Positions 1 through 10,236 of a stretch of 64,000 nucleotides of DNA are shown piece after piece. The stretch is from Lactuca virosa (taxonomy: Eukaryota; Streptophyta; Magnoliopsida; Asterales; Asteraceae): assembly GCA_928212115.1 (NCBI GenBank), contig CAKMRJ010003334.1:104378843-104442842 (forward strand). Direction: 5' to 3'. Made by a program: the position numbers and the translations under genes. The notes under the pieces are model-generated. The model was not told the DNA's origin. It saw nothing but the letters and a program-made list of their open reading frames with translations, and made no database searches. Numbering within the stretch: the stretch's first letter is position 1; each line of letters starts with the position of its first letter.

Positions 1-40
1 AAAAAAAAATAAAAAAAAATAAAATAAATAAAAAGTAAAA

Positions 41-45
<5 letters not shown>

Positions 46-75
<30 letters not shown>
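46..75. repeat. (TC)15 microsatellite
   Basis: Uninterrupted TC dinucleotides, read directly. Confidence 0.95.
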
Positions 76-79
<4 letters not shown>

Positions 80-1113
80 AGGCCCATTTTTTTCTTCATT
101 AGTTCTCCTTCACTATAACTCTTTAATTGTTTCTTCCCCAAAAATTCATCAAAAAATGGCTGAAGAACCCTAGCGCCACCACCCTTCTCATCTGAAACAG
201 AACATCAGGTGGAAATCCAGGTCTGAAGTTCGATGAAGATGACGACCTTTCAAGATGAACATAACATAAGGACAGTGAGACCGAGGAAGATGAAACCCTA
301 GCGCCACCACCCTTCTCCGCCAACACCACTATTGAACATCCATCTTCCCTCTTTGTTACCGACGCCATCGCTGTGTTTTTGGTTTATAAATATGAAGATA
401 TGGTTTGCAGCGGCTCAACCATCATTTGAAACCCTAAATGGCGGCGGGTCTGGAACCCTCGTTTGCAAACCTTCGTTTCAGAGTTGAAACAATGACAACA
501 CCGGATCTGAAACTCACTGCTTTAATGCTTCTTTGTTGTTGTATTTGTTTGAGGATGAGAATGGTGGAGATATTGACGCTGGCGGTAAGGAGATAATGGT
601 GTCGGAGGTGGGTTTCAATGAGAAAGGAAGTGGTAGAGCAAGAGGATTACAATGGAGGTGGGGGCTAAGAGTTTCATTTAGGATTTTTCTTTGTTTGGTT
701 TTCCCTATTTGTTATAATCTAGGGGAATCATGAAATGGGTAACTGAAAACGCTTATGGATATTTAATATGAATCTGACCCCAATAAGTTGACTTGAAGGT
801 GAAGACTGAGTTCGCAGATCTCTCTTGGACATCAGTCATCTTCAGCTTAGATTTTATCTTAACCGGATTATAGCTTTTTATGTGGAAATTCTTATTTGGG
901 AACATGGAAGCTCTTGACCGGAAAATGGCTACCGGATTCAACCAAGACCCTGCGATTTCAGTAAACACGGTGGCCGGAAAAAGAAGAAGGAAGTGGGAAC
1001 AGGGGTGTCGATGAGTGTTAATGATGGGTGGGGGTTTTGGGAAGACGATGATAAATGGGTATCATGTTACCGATGGGTTAAATTTTTTTTGAATTTGGAA
1101 ATCATCATCATCC

Positions 1114-1158
1114 AGAGAGAGAGAGAGAGAGAGAGAGGAGAAGAGAAGCGCGAGAGAG

Positions 1159-1212
<54 letters not shown>
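1114..1212. repeat. (GA)n microsatellite
   Basis: About 100 bases of GA repeats with a few interruptions (GGAG, AAGCGC). It faces the TC tract at 46-75 in inverted orientation. Confidence 0.95.
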
Positions 1213-1217
<5 letters not shown>

Positions 1218-1571
1218 CATTTTTTTTATTTTGTTATAAAAAAATTATAAAAATAAAATAGAAGAAAATGCAAATTTTCTTTTTTATTTTTTTCTTTTGA
1301 ATCAAAAAAATATTTAAATAATAAAAAAATTGAAAAAGAAAAAAAATAAGGGCAAAATAGTCATTATGAAAAAGTTTATAGAAAAGTGGATCAAACTCGC
1401 AACAAATTGAAAAGTTTAGACCTCTGGTGCTAGTCCAAATTTGTTTGGACCAGTAGCAATTTTCAGCTAACCACAAGGACCATTTGTGCAGTTTTGTCTA
1501 TATTCAATGAGAAAAAGGTTGAAATATCACAAGGCCGACCAAAAATCTGAAATAACCCACATCCGATTTCA

Positions 1572-1579
1572 CCGCCAAA
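1572..1579 (-). promoter_or_regulatory. E2F-type site upstream of CDC45
   Basis: The plus strand reads CCGCCAAA, so the minus strand reads TTTGGCGG, a full match to the E2F consensus WTTSSCSS. It lies 400 bases before the CDC45 start codon and shortly before the pyrimidine-rich stretch (1670-1700) that probably begins the transcript. G1/S control by E2F is established for plant pre-replication genes. That this copy is used is inference. Confidence 0.55.
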
Positions 1580-1978
1580 TCTTTAGCGCCTTTCCAAAAA
1601 TTTCAAAATTTCGTCTAAAAAAACAATCAAGTATTCAGTTCAAAGCAAATTCAGATTCAGAATAGGCACATTTTCCCTCTCCCTTTCCCTCTCTCTCCGT
1701 TTCGCTATTCAGAGCTCCAATTAGGTCAGCTCAAGTGGGTTTCTGATCTGGTTGCTCGGCGATTCATCTCAATCGCATTACCAAGGTATCACAATTTCAA
1801 GCATGATTCACACTTCAATCGTGTAGTTCCGCGCATTTTTCCTTAATCTGAATGCTTTTAAATCCTTCAGATCTGGAAACCCTAGTTTATGTTTGAGGTC
1901 TTGATCTACTAGCTTTGGTGATTTCATGAACTCACGCATCCAAAAATTCCATCTTTCTTCTTGGAATTGTTAGTAATC

Positions 1979-3772
1979 ATGGTCCGAGAACACAGTATTG
2001 AATCCTTTTATGGTAAATTGAGGGAGTCTGCTCTAGCTTCAGCGTCTAATACCCCTTTGCTCATCTTCCCATCCACTTCTGATGTAGATTCTCTCTGTGC
2101 TTTGAAAATTATAGGCCATGTTCTAGAATCCGATTCCGTTAGATACGCTTGCTACCCCGTTTCTAGTTTCAAGGAGATCCATAAGTATGCCGGACCTAGT
2201 CTGTCCTCTTCATCTGGCGTTCCAATCACTATACTTCTGATAAATTGGGGATGCCATCGAGATCTGAGGAAGATTCTGGAAATAGGACCTATAGCACGTG
2301 TTTTTGTCGTCGACAGTCACCGGCCTATTCATCTTCATAATCTCAGTCATCAGAACGACAGGGTAGTCGTTCTTTACACTGGAGACGATGAGAATCAAGC
2401 CGATTTGTCTTATGATTTCGATGTATCTGCATTGGCTGCTGCAAGTGATTTAAACAGTGACGATGAAGGGGAAGAAGACGAATCCGATAGTGAAGATGAA
2501 AACGACAGTGATGATGAAGACGGTGGAAATGGGAATAGAAAGAAGAGGCGCCTTTCTGAAGATGGTGAAGCAGATCCATTAAAGCTTTTCAGGAAGCTCA
2601 AGAAAGAGTACTACCACATGGGTACTTTCCATGGAAAGCCATCAGGGTGTTTAATGTATGAGCTCTCTCATTACCTACGAAAAAACACCAACGAATTACT
2701 CTGGCTCGCGTGTGTCTCTCTAACAGACCAATTCGTTCATGAAAGGCTAACAAACGAAAGGTACCAAGCTGGAGTAATGGAGCTTGAACAACACATCAAC
2801 AGTTCAGGTAACTTAGACACCCTCACTTCAGTAACCCTAAAAGACGGAACAAAAGTCTGCGCACCCGATGCTTCAAGAATCGCATATGAAGATGAACCAA
2901 GACTCATGCTTTTACAAGAATGGAACCTCTTTGACTCCATGCTATGTTCATCCTACATGGCAACAAAGTTAAAAACTTGGTCCGACAACGGGACAAAAAA
3001 GCTCATGTTGCTTCTCGCCCAAATGGGGTTCGCTCTCGATGAGTCCAAACAGAAGTTCCGTTACATGAGTGTTGAAATCAAACGAAAAATGAAAGACATG
3101 TTTGACCATTTTCTCCCTGATTATGGACTTAACGACTTTTACTATCGCGGGTTCTTGTTGTTACATGGGTACAGCTCAAAAGTTTCAGCAGCTGATGTGG
3201 TTTATGGAGTCACCGCGTTACTAGAATCCTCTGAGTCAAGCGGGTCAACTGGGTTGAACGGGTCATGTGCTTTTGGTGAAGCGTACGATGCTTTATCTTT
3301 GAAGAAACTTGAAAAACTTGAAATGGGTATGAGACATGCGATCAAGATTCAAAGGGCGATTTTGAGACAAGGAAGCACTGCGATTACAAGAAAGGGTTCG
3401 ATTAGAAGCGGGAGTAAGTTCAGATGGGTGAAACTTGAAGATTCAGCTGACACAAAGCTTTTGGGGTATCCACAAGCTTTGACTAAATTTGGGTATTTTT
3501 TGATGGATGCTTTGAGGGAAAAAGGGGCGAAAATGAAGCCTTTGATCTGTGTTTGTTATACACAAGGGAAGGAGAGAGTTTTGATTGTTGGGGTTTGTGG
3601 GAAACCGAGACTAGGGGCAATTCAGGGAAATGCATTTGGGATTGCATTTAGGAATGCTGCTGAAGAGACTGGGGCTGAGTTTTTTCATGAACTCTTTGAG
3701 TCATCATGGATTGTTTTGGATTCAAGTGCTGTGAATTCATTCATGATCAGGCTGACTGAGAAGCTACTGTGA
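1979..3772 (+). CDS. CDC45: CDC45, replicative helicase (CMG) subunit
   Basis: Cell division control protein 45 joins MCM2-7 and GINS to form the CMG helicase that opens replication forks in the nucleus. The protein is 597 residues in one uninterrupted exon, close to the plant family size. Visible in order: the N-terminal RecJ/DHH-like fold with DVDS (about residues 35-38) and DSHRP (about 112-116); a strongly acidic loop (about 158-183); a basic nuclear-localisation cluster RKKRR (about 187-191); the conserved YYHMGTFHGKPS block; and a C-terminal half with LGYPQALTKFGYFLMDALRE and FRNAAEETGA. The start is the ATG at 1979: the frame is open upstream only through a TTG. The leader may contain an intron, from GT after CCAAG near 1785 to AG near 1973. 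The frame shows no defect. A consensus E2F site lies upstream. Confidence 0.95.
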   Translation: MVREHSIESFYGKLRESALASASNTPLLIFPSTSDVDSLCALKIIGHVLESDSVRYACYPVSSFKEIHKYAGPSLSSSSGVPITILLINWGCHRDLRKILEIGPIARVFVVDSHRPIHLHNLSHQNDRVVVLYTGDDENQADLSYDFDVSALAAASDLNSDDEGEEDESDSEDENDSDDEDGGNGNRKKRRLSEDGEADPLKLFRKLKKEYYHMGTFHGKPSGCLMYELSHYLRKNTNELLWLACVSLTDQFVHERLTNERYQAGVMELEQHINSSGNLDTLTSVTLKDGTKVCAPDASRIAYEDEPRLMLLQEWNLFDSMLCSSYMATKLKTWSDNGTKKLMLLLAQMGFALDESKQKFRYMSVEIKRKMKDMFDHFLPDYGLNDFYYRGFLLLHGYSSKVSAADVVYGVTALLESSESSGSTGLNGSCAFGEAYDALSLKKLEKLEMGMRHAIKIQRAILRQGSTAITRKGSIRSGSKFRWVKLEDSADTKLLGYPQALTKFGYFLMDALREKGAKMKPLICVCYTQGKERVLIVGVCGKPRLGAIQGNAFGIAFRNAAEETGAEFFHELFESSWIVLDSSAVNSFMIRLTEKLL

Positions 3773-3846
3773 GTTTTTTTTTAATCAAAAAAATGTATTA
3801 TTTTATCTTGAATCTTGATGTTGTTTTAGAGTCTGCAAAATCTATT

Positions 3847-3852
3847 AATAAA
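3847..3852 (+). terminator. Possible poly(A) signal of CDC45
   Basis: AATAAA lies 75 bases after the stop codon in an A/T-rich 3' flank with T-runs. Plant signals are loose, so this is only a likely site. Confidence 0.45.
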
Positions 3853-3859
3853 AAAGAAA

Positions 3860-4609
3860 AAAAAACCAAAACTAAACTTAGCCTTTTCTAATCATTATAT
3901 TAATTCGAGTAGTTATGACATAGAAACCTTGTCAACTGAGTTATTTGTGTTGTTAAATTGTTATTAGTTTGAGTTTGAGTTTTACCAGGTTTATTGTATT
4001 TGTAGTCAACTATCTTTGTTATTAAGTGGTTAAAACTATGGAGATTTATGGTTAATGTGGATGTGTTTTATACTGAATTGTAAAGAAACTATCTATGTGA
4101 TTGTTTTGGAGCTTGAATTAAGTTAACAAAGTCATTTAACACACCTTTTATACACAGATCTATTCAAAACTGATTCTAAATATTTTTCAGAAATATTTCA
4201 CTTTTGGTCTCCATAGTTTTGAGTTACTGCTTCAGTTATGAATGTTAAGGACCATCTAGATTCTAGAGAGACTGGAGAACCAACATCGGATTGTTTTGAT
4301 GAAAAAAACGAGTTTGAAAAATATAATGGTTAACAGAAAAAACAAGATGGAAATTGAGATTTCAGAGCATGGCAAGTTGGCAACTGAGATTTGAGAACAC
4401 GAAATTTACTCAAAATATGAGATTAAATAGTGTTTTTTTAATTTGTGATTCAACCAAATAGTCGCACCCATATTATATTTATACACATCTAGTAAATGTA
4501 AAATGGTAAAAAAATGTGTGGAACATACCCTCAAGTGAATATATAGCTGTTTTGCATTAATTGTTTTTTCGCTAAATAACAAAAGGGTAATAAGGTTTAG
4601 GGTAACAAT
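3860..4609. other. Intergenic, no feature seen
   Basis: A/T-rich sequence with stops in all frames. I recognise no gene, RNA or element. Confidence 0.6.
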
Positions 4610-4785
4610 CCCTTAACCGATTCAATTGAGCTTTTTAGGATCATAAATAAGTTTTTATGTTTGGTCGGGCTGAGTCTCAAGTAGGTGACGGAAAGAGATA
4701 GTTTTTCCATCACCAACTTGGGACTCAACCAAGCCATAAAACTTGTTTATGGTCTTAAAAAGTCCGATTGAATAAGTTACAGTTA
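4610..4785. repeat. Foldback (inverted repeat) of about 175 bp
   Basis: Two arms of roughly 75 bases (about 4618-4692 and 4702-4777) are imperfect reverse complements, around 80 percent identical by eye, separated by a loop of about 10 bases. Matching landmarks are GAGTCTCAAGTAGGTGACGG on the left and CCATCACCAACTTGGGACTC on the right. Further out, GTAAC and GTTAC pair as well. It is most likely a small foldback MITE; the transcript would also fold like a microRNA precursor. No target-site duplication was identified. Confidence 0.6.
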
Positions 4786-5295
4786 CAGTGCATATATACC
4801 GATTTTCTCTAGACTTGTTTCCGTTAAAAATCTAGTTTAGTTATTTTAATTATTTTATTTTTTTCCTAGTTAAATTGGTTTAAGTTATTTATAAAAACCT
4901 ATATCAAATATGAGGTTCGGTTTTAGTTGAATAGGTTATTTAAAAATTGGTTATAGAAAAACCAGTTTCGGGTTTGTTGGACCGGTTAAAAAATACATGT
5001 TTACTTTGTACACCTCTTGAAACATTATTTAATAAATGAAACTCTTAACAAATAAATTTTTTAATATGCGTGGTACAAGTATAAATCATCAACGCTTTTG
5101 GGAAAAGTGTATATATAACCACTCGACAATACTTGATGTTAAAGCCGATTGTTGAATTTCCGGGCACTTGAATTTACAAGTTTCTTAAGTACCAATTTAG
5201 AGGTTTCTTAGTAGAATGATTGTTTTGTTTTTCTTGTTTCTCACATGTGTTTATATATCAACTCACCACATTAAGTTTAGTAAGACCGCTTACTT
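4786..5295. other. Intergenic, no gene
   Basis: A/T-rich. Stretches near 4910-4990 contain GGTTCGGTTTT and ACCGGTTAA words like those of the hAT-like elements elsewhere, so an old relative may lie here. I cannot define ends. Confidence 0.4.
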
Positions 5296-5298
5296 TAA

Positions 5299-5536
5299 GG
5301 TTGTGTTTGACACATTACGACTAACTTATAAACTAACTTTTTTTTTTTTTTTTTGTCATCTTTGGCATGACAAAAATAGATTATAAGCTAGTTTTAAAAA
5401 AAAAACTACTTAAAAAACTCATTATCGTAAATATATTTTATGTAATTTTATATCTTCCAACTAGGTTATCAGGTTGTTTTTACCAAATATTATCTTCTAT
5501 CAACTTAACTTTTCAACTAATACACCAAACATAATC
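5299..5536. mobile_element. Tourist-like (PIF/Harbinger) MITE
   Basis: A 238-bp A/T-rich non-coding element. The ends are GGTTGTGTTTG and, read inward from the right, GATTATGTTTG (9 of 11 matching). It is flanked by TAA on both sides (5296-5298 and 5537-5539), the usual 3-bp duplication of PIF/Harbinger elements. Subterminal inverted pieces are seen too, such as GACTAACTTATAAACTAAC on the left. Confidence 0.65.
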
Positions 5537-5539
5537 TAA

Positions 5540-5976
5540 ATCATAGTTTTTAGAACTTCAATGTTATATTGTTTTGAGTACTTAATGAATGTAATTTTGG
5601 TGACGATGGTTTCATGGTAATTTTTAGTCTTGAGTTGGTTAAAATTTGAAAATATGTTATACAAATCAAAATAAAGAGCTCAAAAAAGGATATAAACATT
5701 GTGCTAAAAACCATTATAAATCCTTTTATTATTTTAATTGTGCCTTTACGGGCTAATGATGTTGGGTTCCAATATTTTGGAAAAAGGTCCCTATGTAATG
5801 ACGAGGGATGTTTATTCACTTTCATATGAGAAGTAGAATTATTTAATCGAGGTTCCATGTTAGAATATGATGATTTTTGAAACAAGTCAGAGGACCATCA
5901 TGGATATGATTTATCATTTTTCTAAAGCAAAAAATAGACCTTGTAAAAAGAAACTAATGTTAGGATCAATAGATAA
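5540..5976. other. Intergenic, no feature seen
   Basis: A/T-rich sequence lying between the Tourist-like MITE and the Mutator-like element. The 111-codon minus-strand frame here has no family features and is taken as chance. Confidence 0.5.
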
Positions 5977-5985
5977 AAATATCAA

Positions 5986-6229
5986 GGTAAAATGACATAA
6001 AAACCCTTAAGTTTTCACAAAAATATCGGTTTTACCCTTGGACGTGTTTTATGTCCAGTAAAACGCGAAGTTTTGTTTAATTTGTTCATTTTTACCCTTG
6101 TAGCCGGTTTTCAGGTAACCTACCGGTTACCTAATGCCAGTAAAGCCCTTGAATTTTAAAAAATGTTCAGATTTACCCTTAAGTTTTTCAAAAATGTTCG
6201 GATTATCCTTACATTGATTGTTGTTGTTA

Positions 6230-6276
<47 letters not shown>

Positions 6277-7291
6277 ACATTTTTAATTATATACAAATAT
6301 TTTATACATACATTTTTAAATGTATAAAAATATTTTATACACACATTTTTAAATGTATACCAATATTTTTACTAATTAAATATATTTTAAAAATATATGT
6401 ACTTGTATTTAGTATTTATATACATTTGAAAACCCTAAATCTTCATCTATAATTGTTGAATCGAACAGAAAAAGCTTGATAAAGTAAAAAATGTCGTCAA
6501 TGACTGATTTTGCAAAAACAAATGCTTCAGATCAATATAAAAAATGATGCATTTCGTGATCTTTTTTTGTGAACTTACAACAAACATAAATGAAGTTTAC
6601 ACTCGTATTTGACATTTCGTTATCAATTTTTGAGATAAAAATAGTTAATGAATGATTTTAAGTTGATAATACTTAATTTTTACAGTGATCAAGTGTTTTT
6701 GTCGAGGGTTTTTTTAATTATATTATGTATTTTCCATTTACGAGTGTTATTTGTTGATCATTTATTGTTATCTACTCACTATTAACCTAATATAGTTGAA
6801 TAATAGAGGTTTTTTTTTCAAATTTTATACTAAATCTTATCTGTAATCGAGTGTTTTTATTGAGGTTTTCTAATTACGAGGGTTTTTATATTGTTACGTT
6901 ATGTTTTTAATTAACGAATATTTATTTTGCTTATCTATTTAGTATGATGTTTGATAATAAATACATATTTATACTTGGTAATATGTACAAATACATATAA
7001 TTATATCTTTTATATAATATAAACCATATAAATATGTATTTTTATATTTATATGTATAATATATTTTTATATGAAATAACTATATATTTATACTTATACC
7101 TACTAAATACAAATAAATACATTTTTAAAAATGTGTGTATAAAATATTTTTATACATTTAAAAATGTATTAAAATTAATAATAATAATAATAATAATAAT
7201 AGAAATAATAATAATATGTATAAAAATGTATTAAAAACGTATGAAATTTTTTTATTCATTTAAAAATGTATGTAAAAAATATTTTTATACA

Positions 7292-7345
<54 letters not shown>

Positions 7346-8757
7346 CAAAATAACAATCAAGGTAAGGGTAAATCCGAACATTTTTTAAAAACTTAAGGGT
7401 AAATCCGAACATTTTTGAAAATTCAAGGGCTTTACTGGCATTAGGTAACCTAGGTAACCGGTAGGTTACCTGGAAACCGGCTACAAGGGTAAAAATTAGG
7501 GGTGTGTATGGGGCGGTTTGGTTCGGTTATTGGTCAAAACCGAACCATAACCATTATGATTGGTTAAAGCATTTTGGTAGCCATTGGGTATGGTTAATAT
7601 TGGTTATGGTTAATGGTTTTTGTCGGTTAACGGTTTTGGTTAATGGTTAATACTGGTTAACCATAATGTTCAAAATAATATAAATGACGAAAGTATAGTG
7701 GCATAAAAATGAAAGAATACAAAAGAGTCCTTGGAACTAATGTTTGTAACCTAACTTATATTAATAAAATAAAATGTGTACCTTTGATACTCGGAGTGAG
7801 ATAACACATAGTCACATTCAAAATCAAAAACATTCAATAAAAATATAAAACATTTAAAAAATTGACATTAATAATTTCATATATTGATAATTGATATTAA
7901 CATTAAAATAAAGTCAAACATTCATACACGTTCAATGCGATTAAATAAAAAACTATAAGATAAAATAGCCAAACGTTCATATTATGTGTTATCTGGATAA
8001 AAAAAAAGTCAATCACTCATATACATTAAATGTGATTAAGTCAAAAACAGTAAACAAAAAAAGAAAAAAAGTGAAAAAAAATACATTCTTAATATATCAC
8101 AAAGTCAAGAAGAAACAAAAACTTAACTTACCTAGAAGTTGTGATTATATAGTAAAAAAATCCTTCGAAAAGAACTATAAAGTCAAAACAATCTTTGATT
8201 AGGATTAACGGTGTGAGAAGCCTTCCAATTAGGATTATGAGCATGAAGATTAAACTAATGGTGAATAATGTTTAAAACTATAGAATTAGCCGATTAGGAA
8301 TTACAACATTAATCAATAATCTAACTCAATGCATGATTGAAAGATTGTTCGTCTCCTGATAAGTGATGATTAATGAATTACATTTTGAAATTTTAATAGG
8401 TCTTAAATAAGTTTGACTATATTGTTTTATATATAATCTTTTTATTTTTATATATTAAAATATAAAGTTAGCGGTTCGGTTAATAATGGTTCGGTTAACC
8501 TATAAAACCATAATCAAACCGTTAGTTATTGGTTAACAAAAATTAGAAACCGAACCAACAGTTTTTAAAATGGTTCGGTTATTATGGTTCGATTATATTG
8601 GTTAATCTGGTTATGGTACGGTTTTTCGGTTATTATGCTCACCCCAAGTAAAAATGAACAAATTAAACAAAACTTCGGGCTTTACTGGACATAAAACACG
8701 TCCAAGGGTAAAACCGACATTTTTGTGAAAACTTAAGGGCTTTTATGTCATTTTCTC
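5986..8757. mobile_element. Mutator-like element with long terminal inverted repeats
   Basis: The ends read GGTAAAATGACAT and, inward from the right, GAGAAAATGACAT. The arms continue as near-perfect inverted repeats for about 250 bases and loosely for about 400 (5986-6360 against 7230-7488 plus 8648-8757). A perfect 9-bp target duplication AAATATCAA flanks it (5977-5985, 8758-8766), the length typical of Mutator elements. Both arms carry an ATT/AAT microsatellite (6232-6273 and 7293-7345). The interior has no transposase frame, so it is non-autonomous. The right arm is split by a hAT-like element at 7497-8647. Confidence 0.85.
7497..8647. mobile_element. hAT-like non-autonomous element (Q) inside the Mutator-like arm
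   Basis: A 1151-bp insertion starting TAGGGGTG and ending CACCCCAA. It is flanked by a perfect 8-bp duplication GTAAAAAT (7489-7496, 8648-8655). Eight-base duplications are the hAT signature. Subterminal regions are dense in GGTTCGGTTA and GGTTAATGGTTAA on both sides in opposite orientation. No transposase frame is present. Removing it restores continuity of the host element's right arm, so it is younger than its host. Confidence 0.8.
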
Positions 8758-8766
8758 AAATATCAA

Positions 8767-9570
8767 TATCAAATTAAGAATTAGTTTATAGTTTAATGAG
8801 AACTTGGGTTTAATAATACAAAAAAAGAAAGAAGAAAAAAACTTTATGGTTTGTTACTTTTATGTGAATAGTTTCTCCTTTAGATTTTTGTGTTTTATGA
8901 GAAGTTGTGTTATGAGATAAATCATCAGAAGAGGTTTATAGTGGTAGCGAATAACACTCATAAACTCTCCACATAAATGATTTTGATGTGAATCTTTGCA
9001 AGTGTAATTTCGGTATGGCCATGAGATGGGGTATGCAATGCATACTCGGTTGCTTAGACTATGTGTTATACTTCCCCTAAGGGGAGCGAGAACATATGTG
9101 GACACTGCCTACTAGTATACACATCAAGTCGACCCTCGATAGCCCTTTCAACTCCACCCTACTGTGTATTAAGCCACACAATTTTTCTCTTCTCTCTTCC
9201 TTCTTTTATGAGCTCTTCCCCTTTCTCATTACAATCCCCATTTTCTGTTTTTGTGTATTATGCTACTTGACTTGTGCATTGCTTTTGAAATGTGAAAGAT
9301 AGGTATAACACATGTTGAAAGAAGAAGTGAAAGATTGAGGAGGAAACAAGGTCACGTTGACTTGACACAAAATAGAAGAAAATATAATGGAGAGTATTAG
9401 ACATGCCTTAGTATCATTTGCCAAATACGAGCCCTCTCCACTAAAACCTCGAAATCCAGGGATGTCGGAAACCCGCATCACATGAGCTATTTGAAAATAA
9501 TTAAACAACATAGGATTACAAGTTCAAAATAATTTAAGTTTAAAAGTTTGCGAAAAATACAGTCCATACA
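8767..9570. other. Intergenic, no gene
   Basis: Mixed composition. Short frames lack family features. No repeat boundaries were recognised. Confidence 0.5.
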
Positions 9571-9816
9571 TCAAAAATTGTTGAAATTCAAAAATATGCA
9601 ATGAAGTATTCAACTAATAAATCACATATGTAAAAGTGTCACTATATCATTAATATTCTCAAAGTCTAGTTAAGCCTTCTAATCTCCACATTTTCAAAAA
9701 TTGTTGAAATTCAAAAATATGCAATGAAGTATTCAACTAATAAATCACATATGTAAAAGTGTCACTATATCATTAATATTCTCAAAGTCTAGCTAAGCCT
9801 TCTAATCTCCACATTT
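9571..9816. repeat. Tandem duplication, 2 x 123 bp
   Basis: Bases 9571-9693 and 9694-9816 are the same unit beginning TCAAAAATTGTTGAAATTC, with one difference seen (AGTTAAGCC against AGCTAAGCC). The near identity points to a recent duplication. Confidence 0.9.
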
Positions 9817-10014
9817 TCACTAATCTAGATACACATCAAAATATATGTTAGGCAAAGGATGCCTAGTAAGTCCCGAAGTCAACCCCTAGGCTGACGATGT
9901 ATTCCCACCGCACCATGTGGTGGGAATGATGTAACAGTGATGGGTGTACGGTAATACCACACAATGAGATGTATTGTGCTGCAAGGTCTGCCACATGAAG
10001 CAAGTCCACTGCAC

Positions 10015-10050
<36 letters not shown>

Positions 10051-10236
10051 TCAACACTTGTATATTATAACATTTCATTGCTACATATTTATTAAAAAAT
10101 ATACAAAAAAATATGAGAACGTGAAGGATGACCATTTCCTAGGTAATGAGAGAATAAGAAGAAAATAGCTTATCGTTGAGTTGGTAGAATAAAAGAAACG
10201 AGGGAAACACATCACTAGTATAGGGAGAAAGGATAA
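9817..10236. other. Intergenic with (CT)n at about 10017-10047
   Basis: There is no gene. A CT microsatellite of about 30 bases is visible. The last bases (GGGAGAAAGGATAA, 10223-10236) are purine-rich and directly precede an LTR start, resembling a polypurine tract. Confidence 0.5.

Larger units (their letters stand above)
1..1500. other. Repeat-derived region bounded by (CT)n and (GA)n, no gene
   Basis: No open reading frame here looks like a protein. A (TC)15 tract at 46-75 and a long GA-rich tract at 1114-1212 face each other as an inverted pair, with A/T-rich flanks on both outer sides. A 20-base stretch beginning AACCCTAGCGCCACC occurs at about 167 and again at about 296. The right part (1340-1500) contains the phrase AAGGACCATTTGTG, which also occurs in the inverted arm of the Mutator-like element near 63110. 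I infer the right part of a non-autonomous DNA transposon whose left end lies outside the window. It could also be unrelated decayed repeats. Confidence 0.3.

Noticed and set aside
1961..1978. Six extra N-terminal codons of CDC45
   Set aside because: The frame begins with TTG; the first ATG with the conserved VREHSIESFY start is at 1979.
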